A DNA stretch of 64,000 nt. Source: Gigaspora rosea (lineage: Eukaryota; Glomeromycota; Glomeromycetes; Diversisporales; Gigasporaceae). The DNA is taken from NCBI GenBank assembly GCA_003550325.1, contig QKWP01000346.1:209913-273912 (forward strand). Reading direction: 5' to 3'. Shown one piece after another: positions 34,143-45,542 of the stretch; position 1 is the first letter of the stretch; the number at the start of each line of letters is the position of its first letter. Under the pieces are notes generated by a model, which made no database searches, was not told the DNA's origin, and saw only the letters and a program-made list of their open reading frames with translations. Both the position numbers and the translations under genes were made by a program.

Positions 34143-35389
34143 GTAGGAGCAATCCGGTGGTTCAGGAATGAAAAAAAGCTGTTTCCACCAAATTTTCAGG
34201 GTCCAATGACAAAACTAATGTGCCATTAAGATGGTTAGAAACTCATATAAGGATATATAATTGTTTCTTGAACATAAAAAATGCAAAAATATTTTATATT
34301 TTCTTATCACGGCAATGTAAAGAGTCTAATGGGAAATGACAGTTTCTTTATCTAGTAACAATGGACAAAAATAGGCACTATGTTAATCTCATACATACTT
34401 TGTTAGAATTTCAACAAAGATACCTGGATATGACATCATTGTTCTTATAATAATTATTTTTATAAGTATCAAACTGTAAAAGGCCTTAAGCAAATCTTTA
34501 AAATATTCTGCTAATCGTGAATACTTTGAAACGATGACAATGATGATCGTCACTCATCATCTCAAGAAATGAAAACAGCCTAAAAACCTGGTATCAAAGT
34601 CAACAAGCATTGCTCAAAATAATGATTATGGAAGAGAAGCCCAAAGATCATAAAAACAAAAATCACAGATTAAGTTTTCTAAAAAAAAAAATAGAATATT
34701 GTAATAAAATAAGGGAATGTCATATCTTTAACACAACTTAAAGCTACATAATATAATATGGCAAATATCATATGATAAATTATGATAGTTGCCTAAAATA
34801 ATAGAATATGTAATAGAATATATAATATAGTAATACATAATAAAATAATATGTAATAAAATAGATAAATAAAGATGAAAATAAGGAAAAAGCTATGGCTA
34901 AAAAGAACAACAATTTTCAATGTACGTAGAAAGCTTGCAGTTTTTTTCCTAAGTTTTATCATACCATATGGGCTATTATAATTTAAATTTACATGCAATA
35001 AAAATTTCAAACTGTTTCAGAATAACAAACTTGTTAGCTGTGAATTGATTTTGATCAAATGAGTTTCAATTTATTAATTTAAATTTTTGGAAATTTTAAC
35101 TGTAACTATATAAAATTTTTATCTGATAGTCAATCAGTTGAAAAAGAAATAAGTTATAATTAAGGCAGTCTTGTATAATTAAATTTCTGGTGAATGCGAC
35201 TTATTGATTGTAAAATGATGAATTGAGGATAAAGCCTAAAACATTATATGGACAGTATTTTGCTGTGCATTGGGAGATTACTATTCATAATCAAAACTAT
35301 ATTTGGTCATATAATAAATTGATTATTTTAGATAGCGATCAATAGGTAATAATTTGCAGTACTACATAATAAATTATAATACTGTATCA
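34143..35389. other. Gene-free stretch
   Basis: AT-rich. Minus-strand ORFs near 34728-35010 are low-complexity Phe/Tyr/Ile runs from A/T composition and are not called. Confidence 0.5.
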
Positions 35390-36000
35390 CCAGGAACAAA
35401 AATCTCAGTCTGGACTAGTTTATAATGAACATACTAGATTTTTGTTTTTTATGTGTGTGTTTTTTTGTTACTTTTACTAACACTTTCTTTTCTTGCAGGT
35501 TTGTATGTACTTCGCAAAAATGTGGAATATTATTGGGAATAAAGATCTTGGGCTGAGCTAGTATATAACAAATGTACTAGCTTTTCTTTTTTAGTCTTTG
35601 TATTTTTTTTTGTTACCTTTACTAACACTTTCTTTTTTTTGCAGGTTTGTATGTACTTTACTAGGAAATGTAGAATAATATAGAAAAAAGATCTTGGGCT
35701 GAGCTAGTATATAACAGATATAACAAGCTTTTTTTTTTAATTTGTACATTTTTTTTTGTTATATTTACTAGCATTTTCTTCTTGCAAGTTTGTACATACT
35801 TTACCAAAAAAAGTGGAATGTTACTGGGAACAAAGATCTTGGGCTAGGCTGGTATATAATGAATGTACTAGCTTTTTTTTTAGTGTGTGCTTTTTTTGTT
35901 ACTTTTACTAACACTTTCTTTTTCTTGCAGATTTGTATGTACTTTGCTAAAAAATGTAGAATGCTATTAGAAACAAAGATTTTGGGCTGCGTTTTCGTTC
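35390..36000. repeat. Tandem repeat, about 145-bp unit, four copies
   Basis: CTTGGGCT landmarks at about 35547, 35693, 35838 and 35981 give spacings of 146, 145 and 143 bp. Each unit has a T-rich tract, ACTAACACTTTCTTTTCTTG, CAGGTTTGTATGTACTTTGC, then AAAGATCTTGGGCTGAGCTA. The T-rich tract plus CAG resembles a splice acceptor in each copy. Confidence 0.85.
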
Positions 36001-36919
36001 TTGGAGTGCTTTTTCGATATTCTTTTTGACAAGTAAGTTTTGTCAGGATTTCTTGGGTTTTCCCTTTTCAACTAACTTTTCTTTGACTTTGGAGCAATTT
36101 CCAGTATATTTTTCAGTTTCGCTTCGATGGACCTGGATCTTGTAAGATAAGTACAATGGTTTTTATTCATTGTTTTTTCTTTTTTTTTCTCAGATTTAGC
36201 TAGCCTTTTTTTTTTGTGAGTTTAGTGTAATTTTGTTGTTTTAGTATTATTGTTTTGGAGGCTTTCATTTTAAGATAAGTGGTCTCTTTTATTGCTTTTT
36301 TTTCTTGAGTTAACTCTTCTTTACCAGAATAATAGGTAAGTCGCTATGGCATTGTCATTGTCATTGGAGCCTTCATGAGCATGATTTCGCCACCTTAGTG
36401 TTATCGTTAAAATCTTTGTTAGTAGTTCTTGTTGCTTCTAGCATCATCTTTAGAGCCTTCATAGGAAAAATTTAGCTGCCTTAGTATCATTTTTGAAGCC
36501 TTTATTTGTGGGTCTTATCACTTTTAAATTTATTATAATGAAACTCTGGTGAAGATTTGATGTACAAGTCAAATGGTATTGATTACATTTGTATCGCAAA
36601 ATACTTTGAACTTTGTAGCACCATTTTTAGGCAATATGGATTGACGGGTTTAAAGGGCCTCAATAATTCTAAAGATATAAAACAAGAATTTTTTAGCTTT
36701 TTTTTTTGTTGAATATGAAATTTGTACTAGGCATATAGATTGATAATTTTATAATACTGTAATATTGTAATTAATATGTTATACTAAAAAATTGTGTACA
36801 TAATATTTTTTGATTTGTTTCACAGATCTGAGCTAAGTTGATATGAAGATATATCCACAACCACAACCATCTGACCAGATATAGTAAATTTTTTTATTTG
36901 AATTCTTTAAAGATTTTAA
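36001..36919. other. Gene-free stretch with diffuse repeats
   Basis: Repeated GGAGCCTTCAT / TTAGCTGCCTTAGT-like phrases between about 36240 and 36500 suggest a degenerate tandem repeat. No coding sequence is supportable. Confidence 0.4.
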
Positions 36920-37243
36920 CATTTATTACTAGTGCGATTCATCGCTACCTACTGATTAACTAATCATTTTTGTTTGTTTTGATTTACATTAAGCAAAACA
37001 AAACAAATAGCTCACGTTATAATTAGGGTTAGAGTTTGGCAAGGCAAGAGTTAAAAAGCCCACCTTACCCAAAATTTCATAAAGAATTTTTTTTGTCAAG
37101 AAAAAGTATAGTTTCTTAGTCAAAATTTTAAGTTAGAAGCAATTTTTTAAAAAAGTTTGTTTTGCTTTAATTTCATGTTATATCTAATCCTGCATTCTGA
37201 TTGGTCAATCAGGGATGGCGATGCATCGCACTAGTGATAAATG
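36920..37243. mobile_element. TIR element, 324 bp
   Basis: CATTTATTACTAGTGCGATT (left) pairs with CATTTATCACTAGTGCGATG (reverse complement of right). A TCATCGCTACC / GCATCGCCATCC continuation extends the arm to about 30 bp. No TSD identified. Confidence 0.7.
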
Positions 37244-37431
37244 ATAACTCACTCCTTTAAATCTATAAAATTCAAATAAAAAAAATTTATCAAGTTTAGT
37301 AAGGTAGTTACCAAAATATTTGGATTTAAAGGTTCAAAAATTTTTAATTTTTTTAATGGATTCCCCAGTGTGATCTTGTTCTGGTTATACAAATGAAGTT
37401 AATGCATTCAGCATAATCACGTGATCATATG

Positions 37432-38074
37432 ATTATTGAAGCAAAACTTATGTTTTTAAGACTCCTGCACTTACTTTTTTGATACTTCTAGATGTACCAC
37501 AAAATTTATATACTTTTTTGATACTATCTACACATGATGATTGACACAACAAATAGCGATTTGACATAACATAACATAATATTTATTATATAAACATTTT
37601 TTAATAGGTTATTATTGTGGTCAGATTTGTAATTAGAGTTAAAGTTAGTGCAATTTTAAAAAAGCTTGCCAGTAATGTAATCTGCATGTAATATCAGTAT
37701 CAAAAAAGAGGTCATTTAAAGCCAGGTGTGTTTATATGATAGAAAGCCAATCATATCATAAAATTTATCTTTACGGATTAGCCCAACAAGACAAAAACAA
37801 AGAAAAAAAGTTAAAAATGCTAAAAATGCAAAAAACGAGTATCTAAACCTGTCTAGGAGCATTAATAAAAAATATCAGGAAGACAATTTTATTTATAAAA
37901 CAAGCTCTAATCCTAACCCTAACTAACTCTTACACTAATTTTAATTAAATAATCAAAAACTATATAAATGTACCTGGCTTTAGCCATCCCAAAACAGTAT
38001 ATAAATTTGGGTACATCTAAGAGTATCAAAAAAGTAAGCGCAGGTGTCTCAAAAACGTAAGTTTTGCATTATTG
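37432..38074. mobile_element. TIR element with long arms (about 85 bp)
   Basis: The left arm contains CCTGCACTTACTTTTTTGAT then ACTTCTAGATGTACC. The right arm (inverse) has CCTGCGCTTACTTTTTTGAT then ACTCTTAGATGTACC. An inner pair (AAAGCCAGGTGTG near 37719, ATGTACCTGGCTTT near 37968) may be a second nested element. Non-coding. Confidence 0.7.
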
Positions 38075-38719
38075 AAAATAGCAATTATGTGACTTTCTTG
38101 CAATTTAATTGGATAAAAGGCCAGAAATATATAACTTATGTATCTCTAGCCAGAGATGCCAAGAAAATCCCTTATTAATAATATAATTTATTACAAATAT
38201 ATAATATTGATCTTTTGGAAAAATAATAAAAAAAATATATTTTTATTAAAAAAAAAATGAACTACAATATATATTACAAGAAACGTCACAAAAATAGCTT
38301 AGAAACACTATACAAATACTATAAAAACACCACACAAACACCACATAAACAGCATAGAAAGATACTATAAAATACTATAGAGATATTATCTTTTTATCTA
38401 AACATCTAATATAATCTAACTCCTCTAACTTTTCTATTTTCCTATTCACTAAATCCCAATAGCATACGAACAAAACAACGAAAAAAGCAACATAGTATTA
38501 CAAACTTGGCACCAATGATGAATGTATTTAGTAAAGCACCAAAAAAGTAAGAACAATTACTATAGAAACACACGAAACTGATGAAAAACCTATTATAAAC
38601 TCAACTAAAAATGATAAGTCTATAAAAGAACCCATAAAAAACTTGCCAAAGAAAATGAAAAAATTACTGATCACCAAAATGATGATGAATCCACCAATCT
38701 AAATGTGACTTCATGAAAT

Positions 38720-38840
38720 TATGAGGCTAGCTTCAACTATGGCTTCAACAATAGCTCCAATGACAGCTTCAATGATGGCTTCAATGACAACTCTAATGAC
38801 AACTCCAATGATGGCTTTAGTGACAGCTCTAACAGATTCC
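38720..38840. repeat. Degenerate short minisatellite (ATGGCTTCAATGACAGCT-like)
   Basis: About six units of 15-18 bp with GGCTTCAATGA / ACTCCAATGA variants. It creates a spurious Met/Thr/Ala-rich ORF, which is not called. Confidence 0.65.
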
Positions 38841-39461
38841 TCATCTATATTCTTGGCGTCCAATTTCAGCACTTCACCAAAGTATAAGTTTAAAATAAAA
38901 GAAAGAATTAATAATTATAAATAAATAAAAATAAATAAAACAAGAAACTAAAAACTTATCTTTAGTATATGTTCTAATATTTCTGGCTCTAACAATATTT
39001 ACAACTTATAATAAAAAATAAAAAGTAAAAAAAAATTATTTATATATATAGTATAATTGCCAATTTAAAATATAATTGGCTGATCATATCTGGTAAAAGA
39101 GTTTAGTATGTACTATTAAAATATAAAAAAATATAATTTTTTAAAAAAAAACTTTAAATAAATAAATAAATAATAATAAGATGTAAAAAATAAAAAATCA
39201 AAATAATAAAATAAAAAAAAATCATTTAAAGAAAAAAATTAATAAATAAAAAAAATAAATAAATAATAATAAAAAAATAAATAAATAATTTAATAATGAT
39301 AACAAATAAATAAAATAAAATAAAAATAAATTAAATAAAAAAGAATAAAAAAAGAACTGAAAAATATAATAATAGTAATGAAGAAAAAAAATAATAGACA
39401 AAAAAAAATAAAAAAAAAAACATAATAATAATAATAAACAATAATTAAAAAAATAAAAAAA

Positions 39462-40128
39462 ACTTAATTTTTAATCCACCTAAGAACCAGTAAAAAAAAC
39501 ATAGTAAACAGTAGAGATATGTTTACTATAAGTTTTTGCCTTTTTTGAAATCTGGAGTTTCCCAAAGAATAACCTGATTTTTTACTAAGTAAACATCTCT
39601 TTTACATTAAGTAAAAGTTGTAGCAGAGATAATTCTGGTCATAATAGCAGTTTAATTATTAAAATCAGCCCAGTGGATCATGAGATATGAGCATTTTTGT
39701 CTTCGTGATTAGGGCGCCTACTTTTATCACCTGATTTCAGTTTATTAGTAGCCCTTACCCCCCCCCTAGATATGAAAATTATCATGTGTTATATATAATT
39801 TCCAAAATTTTTGACCCCCCCAAGAAAATCAGGTGATAAAAGTAGGCTCCCTTATATGTTTACTTTTTTGTTTATACCATATAGTTACAAAGACAAAAAT
39901 ATTCATATCTCATGATCCACTAGGCTGATTTTAATGATTTAATTGCCATTATGACCAGAATTTTTTCCTTTACAATTTTTATTTAATTTAAAAGAGTTGT
40001 TATGTTTACTTAGTAGAAAATCATTTTGTCATTTAGGAAATTTCAGATTCCAAAAAAGGCAAAAATCAATAGTAATTTCCTTATGATTTACTATGCTATT
40101 TTACTAGTTCTTAGGCGGATTATGAATT
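39462..40128. mobile_element. Foldback element with arms of about 300 bp
   Basis: Almost the whole 667 bp is one inverted repeat. Ends AATCCACCTAAGAACCAGTA and AATCCGCCTAAGAACTAGTA (reverse complement of right); deeper landmarks ATCAGCCCAGTGGATCATGA and ATCAGCCTAGTGGATCATGA; inner GCCTACTTTTATCACCTGAT both ways. The centre has two C-runs. Confidence 0.85.
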
Positions 40129-40513
40129 AAATAAAAAAATCAATAAAGAAATAAAAATAAATTGTAAAAAAATATAAAAAAATTAAATTAATTAATTAAT
40201 TAATAAAAAAATAAATAAATAAAATTTAAAAAACAATAAGAAAAAAACAATAAAAAAATAAAAAAGATAAAAAAAAAATAAAAAAAAGCAAAAAATAAAA
40301 AAAACAAAAAAAACAATAAAAAAAAAAGATAAAAAAACAGGCTAATAAAAAAAATACATTAAAGTAAAATAAAAAAATCCTAAAAAAAATCAATAAAATA
40401 AAAAAATAATCAATAAAATAAAAAAAATCAATAAAATAAAAAAAAAATCAATAAAATAAAAAAAAATCAATAAAAAAAATCAATAAAATAAAAAAAAATC
40501 AATAAAAAAAAGA

Positions 40514-40995
40514 ATTTTACTAACTATAACCGGCAGTGATCATCACTGGTGTGTAATTATCCAATAAATTTGCAGGGTCAGGTGTAACGTGCAAATCAGT
40601 TGTGTAACAAAAATAAAAATTTTTTTAAAAAAATGCTAATATCTCCAGAATTCGTCTATGAAACTACCTTTGACTAGAGCTACAAACATTTAGAAGGTCC
40701 AGGGTAGTACGTCACTCTTCACGTCATATAAAATTTATATATAATCATATTAAACGTCACGTCACATACGTCACGTCAAATGTCATAGTAAATGTTCATT
40801 GATATTCTAATGTCTGCAGCTCTACCTTTGACATTCTAACAAAAAAAATTCCTTGCTGAATTTTGCATATATTAGACATCCTGCTAAAATCCCAGGCCTC
40901 TCCCTAACCCTAAAGTAAATGAAATGAACTTTTTTTTGTTTTATCGTTATTGGTTAATTACACACCGGTGATGATCATTGCTGGTTATTTGTAGT
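40514..40995. mobile_element. TIR element in A-rich DNA, with a nested MITE
   Basis: Left AACCGGCAGTGATCATCACT then GGTGTGTAATTA pairs with AACCAGCAATGATCATCACC then GGTGTGTAATTA (reverse complement of right). The TIR is about 45 bp. The left subterminal region has GGGTCAGGTGTAACGTGCAA. It is interrupted by 40675-40824. Confidence 0.8.
40675..40824. mobile_element. 150-bp hAT-like MITE with perfect TSD, nested
   Basis: Ends TAGAGCTACAAACATTTAGA and TAGAGCTGCAGACATTAGAA (reverse complement of right). The direct repeat CCTTTGAC flanks it at 40667-40674 and 40825-40832. The interior has repeated ACGTCACGTC motifs. Same end and length as 20575-20724. Confidence 0.87.
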
Positions 40996-41212
40996 TAAAT
41001 TCTAAAAAAAAATTAATAAAAAAAAAATTAAAAAAAAAAACAAAAAAAAAATTAAAAAAAAAAACAATAAAAAAAAGATAAAAAAACAATATAAAAAATA
41101 AAAAAAAACAATAAAAAAAAACAGTACATAAAAAAATATTAAAGTAAAATAAAAAAAAAATTAATAAAAAAAAATTAATAAAATAAAAAAAAATCAATAA
41201 AAAAATTTAAAC

Positions 41213-41580
41213 CGGTTTTACTAAATCACACTACTGGTGCTCAATACTACAATAATTTTTACCAATCAAATTTTTTAAATGCAGTGTAATGTAAAGATCA
41301 GGTGTAATATAAAATTTTTGTTGTTTTGCTATTTTTTTAAAAAATACCTTCTAACTCAAAATTTTATCTAGCCTTTTTTTTTAAAAAAAAACCCTCTTGT
41401 AAAATTTTACTATATACTATGCCTTACTCTAACTCTAACTATAACTCTAATTTAACATTTATCAACTTTAACTTTTATTTATTTGTTTGTTTATTTTTTT
41501 GATATTGATCTTTACATTACACTGTATACTGGTGTTTAATACCACTGGTTTGATTTATAATTACTGAATTAAAATTATAA
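41213..41580. mobile_element. TIR element in A-rich DNA
   Basis: Inverted landmarks: TACTGGTGCTCAATACTA with GCAGTGTAATGTAAAGATCA at the left, and ACCAGTATACAGTGTAATGT then AAAGATCA as the reverse complement of the right. It shares AGATCAGGTGTAAT with neighbouring elements. No coding capacity. Confidence 0.65.
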
Positions 41581-41810
41581 GAAAATAAAAAATTAAATAA
41601 AAGTTAAAATTAATAAAAATATATATATATATAAAAAATAATAAAATTCGAATTATACAGTAAAAAAAAATAAAAAAAAGTTTAAATAATAATAATAAAA
41701 TAAATGTTTTAAAATATAAAAAAAAATTAACATTCTAAAAAATTAGTGTATAGTAATCTGGTTTCAGATTATCTGTTTATTTAAATAAAAAAAAATTTTT
41801 TTAAAAATAA

Positions 41811-42483
41811 AAATGTACATGTACATACATGCATATAGGAATAAAGGTAAATTCTGGTTATTCCTTATTATTGGAATATCCAGAAAATTACTTTTTATTC
41901 CCACTATCAGTTTTATTTAAATTTTAAAAAGTGATAAAACTAGGCTAATGCATAGCATATATGTCCAGAGCTCATCATATGTTGCTCATCATATTACACA
42001 AACGCATTAATATGCATATGTTGGTAACATTAAAAGCACAAATATAGATACGTGTGCGAACAGACAAAAAATTTCCAAATTCTATTTCTGATAAGATTTA
42101 CATCATATATATGCAAATATATCAAAAAAGTAAAATTTGTCAAGATTTTTACAATTGCAGCACATTAGGAAGGTAATTTTTGTATCACTTCTTATAGAAA
42201 CTTAGGGTCCGTTGCTACATTCCGGCCAATTAAAAAAATAAAATAAAAAAATAAAAAAAACACGCTTTTTTTATTATTGGTTTGTTTTGTTTATTGTTTT
42301 TTCCATTGTGTTCTTATCAGCAGGTAAGTATAGTAGTTATAATTTTGGAGAATATCACAAATTATAATAGGTATACCTATTATAATCTGTGAAAATTATA
42401 CTTTTTAAAAATTTGTACAGATTTTTGTCAAAAAATCTGCGAAGAACTGCAAAAATCTAAATTTTGAAAATCATTTCTCTTTT
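41811..42483. other. Gene-free stretch
   Basis: AT-rich with no gene recognised. A short inverted pair GTAATTTTCTGGATATTCCA-like lies near 41850-41900, and a palindromic TTATAATAGGTATACCTATTAT is centred near 42377. Confidence 0.4.
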
Positions 42484-42705
42484 AAAACACCCAAATATTT
42501 CAACAAATGGTAAAAATACTTCTTTCTACAGCTTAGTATAGTTTTTTTATTGAGTTTTATTAGTTTTTTTAACTTGTCTAGATGTCAAAAAAGCTCTTTT
42601 GTTAGTTGTAACAAGTGCTTCATTTGTTAGTTTTTCAACAAGCAAATTTTCATGTATCAGTTTATCAAAAAAAGGCCCAAAAAATCAAATCAGCTGATAT
42701 GGTCT
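42484..42705. repeat. Dispersed repeat, segment A copy without the hAT insertion
   Basis: Matches 22499-22702 closely (for example CTTTCTACAGCTTAG and GTTGTAACAAGTGCTTC). The sequence AAACACCCAAATATTTCAAC at its left is the unoccupied equivalent of the TSD site of the element at 21740-22490. Confidence 0.75.
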
Positions 42706-42964
42706 ATGGAAATGCTCTTTAATTCCTAACAAATGAAAACTTTACAACAGCTTTCCTCCTCTATAATCACCTACATCAGGAAATTAAAAACATTAATAAT
42801 CTGTAGTGATTTTCAAATTTATCAAATCAGTGCAGAATCTTGTTTAAAAAATTGCAAAGATCGCATTGAGAGTTAACATCGAGACTAATACAAGTTACAT
42901 AATTATTATCTAATGCGCAAATGCTTAGCCTTCCTAATACTGAGATAAAATTATAGTTTATATA

Positions 42965-43105
42965 CCTGACAGTCTCAGTCCCTTCAAAGGTAAAGGACTT
43001 AAGATCTGGAGTTCAAGTCAAGTCATAGTGGGTTGCCTAACATTAGTAGGCAAAACTTGATGCTTTCCGGTATCAGCCATTTTAAAAAAGGGATATTGGA
43101 TAAAA
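42965..43105 (+). repeat. tRNA-Leu-derived SINE or tRNA pseudogene fragment
   Basis: GGTAAAGGACTTAAGATCTG followed by GAGTTCAAGTC resembles the anticodon arm (TAA) and the B-box/T-arm of tRNA-Leu. The acceptor stem and D-arm do not pair properly and the variable arm is missing, so a functional tRNA is unlikely. Confidence 0.4.
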
Positions 43106-43186
43106 AATAAGCAATAGCAACAACGACAATAAAATAGAAAATAAAGCGTGTTCTAAAACGGTTTTCTTCTTTTTGGATCGTATGGG

Positions 43187-43411
43187 CTACGGGAGAAGAC
43201 GACGACCTCTTTGAAATGGCCAGCTTATTATATAGGTCCTTTCAAAGTCAAAGATCCATGGGAAACATTTAAACCGATGCTTATGGAATCTTATCAGTCC
43301 GGTTAACCAATCAAAAGAAATGTATGATAATCTCCACGTTAATGTTATTAAATAAAATATCCCGATTAGAAATACGCATAAAATATAAATACATAGTAGG
43401 GGTATTAACCA
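43187..43411 (-). CDS. Hypothetical short membrane-like ORF
   Basis: From the first ATG the ORF reads MVIWLIPLLCIYILCVFLIG and a second hydrophobic stretch, then a basic, aromatic tail to PFQRGRRLLP. No family recognised and no neighbouring exons. It could be a chance ORF in AT-rich DNA. Confidence 0.2.
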   Translation of the reverse strand, partial: WLIPLLCIYILCVFLIGIFYLITLTWRLSYISFDWLTGLIRFHKHRFKCFPWIFDFERTYIISWPFQRGRRLLP

Positions 43412-43562
43412 TATGACCATATTAAAGGGGCTAAACAATGTACTGTACGTAGGTAGGGATAATAAATAAATAAATTACACGATTCGATTTTATTATTAAT
43501 AAATTAATTAAAACTATTCGATTTTATTATTAAATGGTATAGATTATATTAAAAAATAAAAT

Positions 43563-43795
43563 TACCATGAATAACTATGTCTCGTGGAAGACCTCCGCTG
43601 AAAGAAATTCGTTTGTACTTCACAAAATTACAGAAAGCGGCGAACTACGTCTCGTCAAAAGTGTAACCATTACGGAGGATTATGTTGATTTAATTGGCCA
43701 ATTAAAAGAAGTGAAAGCTTCCAACAAATGTAAGAAATTCGCAGAACCTCCAAGCTTCTGGTTCTACAATGTTATTAAATAAATTAGATATATAT
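43563..43795 (+). pseudogene. BED/hAT-like N-terminal fragment (short ORFs in two frames)
   Basis: The ATG at 43577 reads MSRGRPPLKEIRLYFTKLQK then AANYVSSKV and stops. GRPP followed by a charged and aromatic segment is typical of the start of BED-finger or hAT transposase-like proteins. The same frame resumes with VRNSQNLQASGSTMLLNK. An overlapping 71-codon ATG ORF (43567-43782) in another frame is also open. The base composition is less AT-rich than its surroundings, which supports a coding ancestry. Function cannot be assigned. Confidence 0.35.
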
Positions 43796-44786
43796 AGTAT
43801 ATTACGTAATAAAATTATATGCTATATTAAGATGCGTGTTAATTAAAATGCGTATGATATATTATATACATTATAAATAATAGATTTGAAACTAATATTT
43901 AAAAAATTGTTAATTAAAAAAAAATTTTAAAAATTTGTACATTTTTTGATATATACACAATTCAAATTTTTTAAAATTTATTCTAAAAAAAAACTTTTAT
44001 TTAAATATATAAATTTTTAAAAAGTAAATCAGAAGCATTTTATAGTTAAATTCAGGTAAATTTGCTCTGATATTAAGAGATAATAATAGAATAATGATAA
44101 CATATAAAATTTTACCTTGGTGTCTGAGCTGTGCTCGTTAATTCAAGTTGACATATTCAATAATGAAAGAAAAAATTTGGTAAAACAAACATAGTCTTAT
44201 ATTATGCTGCTTATTACACTTAATTTTTGCTCATCATAATGGACTATTGAAAAGATTATTGCCAACTCAGTGTTCACCCGGCACGTTTATGAGCCAGTAC
44301 TGCAAACAAAGAGGTGGTAATAAACTAAGATTGTCACTTCGATAAGGCACAGCGAATACTTACTCCGGTAGAGGTGGGCCATAAACGAGCGGCAACAACC
44401 TTTCGTTTCCATACATAATACTGACCTTTAATCTTCTGCAAATATCTGGTGATGAACTTGTGGTTTTATTGGTGATAATTCCATCAATGCTTTAATCGAC
44501 ATTAATATATTCCCAATTTTTGATTGTCGTTTGAATTATTGTAAGCTCGAATTTCTTTATAACTACGGTGCTCATAATTTCATCAGTAGAATTTATATTA
44601 CGCATTATATATTAATTAAATAAGCTACATATAATAAAATAATAAAAACTTACTTGTTTTAAAATATTTAATAAATTTTGAGAACTACATAATTAGCATT
44701 TTAAATATAATTATGTGCGATGTGCGAGACCATATATATTCTTTCTTCTTACATGTGTACATATAGTACAACACATAACGAGCATG
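43796..44786. other. Gene-free stretch
   Basis: AT-rich apart from about 44270-44410, which has mixed composition but no ORF or recognisable motif. Confidence 0.4.
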
Positions 44787-45130
44787 CTAAAAATCTAACA
44801 CCAATTTTTGAATATTATCTAATCTATTAAAAGGAATCCATTCGGTAAGATCTTCATATTTTGTAACTTTAGATTGAAATTCTTTGATACAATCATCGGC
44901 ATCCTTATTTTTACTTATCCATCCGTGTGTTTTTTTTGAGGATCATATGTTTGATATCAAGCTGGCGACATATTATGTTGATTGCAATTTGCACATTTTC
45001 TACCATACATATTTAAAACAACAATTAGTATGGTTTGGAAGGATAAAAATCTTTCGTGAAACAACATAACATCATTAAAGTTGATTCTTTCGCATTTGTC
45101 ACTTTTACAGTTTTTTTGATACCTCTTCAT
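44787..45130 (-). pseudogene. Truncated N-terminal fragment of a kinase-family gene
   Basis: The reading from 45130 starts MKRYQKNCKSDKCE and reaches YGRKCANCNQHNMSP, where TGA replaces the Trp codon expected in PAWxQxxDP. After a one-base shift in an A-run it continues THGWISKNKDADDCIKEFQ to LTEWIPFNRLDNIQKL. The Cys-rich segment followed by EWIPxxRxxNI is the usual lead-in to the kinase domain of the expanded Glomeromycotina kinases. The kinase domain itself is absent, so this is a 5'-end remnant. Confidence 0.6.
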
Positions 45131-45360
45131 AATTTATAATTTCACTGAATTTTTGTCAACTAAACATAACCACTAGGAGGTATACTTGTCAGTGTTCTCT
45201 ACACGCGAAATTTGTCACAATTCAAGAGCTTCTTCTTTAGTAGAAGTAGTGGTGCGATTTTTTTCAATCTAAAATAATTACTAAAATAAGAATAAAATAA
45301 GAAAGAGTTTAGATTTAAAATTTATTTGATTACGCGATTGCGCGAGTTTGTATGCCATAC

Positions 45361-45542
45361 GAGTTTGCCAGGGCGACCCCCTAAAGTTCGCTAATGATCG
45401 ATGTCCACTGCCACAGCAGCAGCAGCATATAATTCACCATTTTGTCAAATAATCGAAATCATCCTTATCATCATCTAGTAACTCCCGTCTAAACAAAAGG
45501 CTTGATCATTAGTGAACTTTAGGGGGGCCACCCTGGCAAACT
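45361..45542. mobile_element. MITE with TIR of about 39 bp
   Basis: GAGTTTGCCAGGGCGACCCC (left) pairs with GAGTTTGCCAGGGTGGCCCC (reverse complement of right), and the pairing continues through CTAAAGTTC.CTAATGATC. Flanks TGCCATAC and CGTCATAC match at 6/8, compatible with an aged 8-bp TSD. The interior has an AGCAGCAGCAG run. Confidence 0.8.

Larger units (their letters stand above)
38930..41810. repeat. Extreme A-rich (+ strand) low-complexity tracts alternating with TIR elements
   Basis: Blocks at about 38930-39460, 40130-40513, 40996-41212 and 41581-41740 consist almost only of A with scattered T (AAATAAATAA, AAAAAATCAATAAA). They separate three non-coding inverted-repeat elements. The strong A over T asymmetry on one strand is kept across all blocks. 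Confidence 0.85.

Noticed and set aside
33057..34150. 8-bp TSD for the 33-kb TIR element
   Set aside because: The flanks GTGGGGAG and GTAGGAGC match at only about half the positions.
38721..38924. 67-codon Met/Thr/Ala-rich ORF
   Set aside because: Translation of a short minisatellite; no domain.
40985..41197. 70-codon Phe-rich minus ORF
   Set aside because: Produced by the A-rich low-complexity tract.
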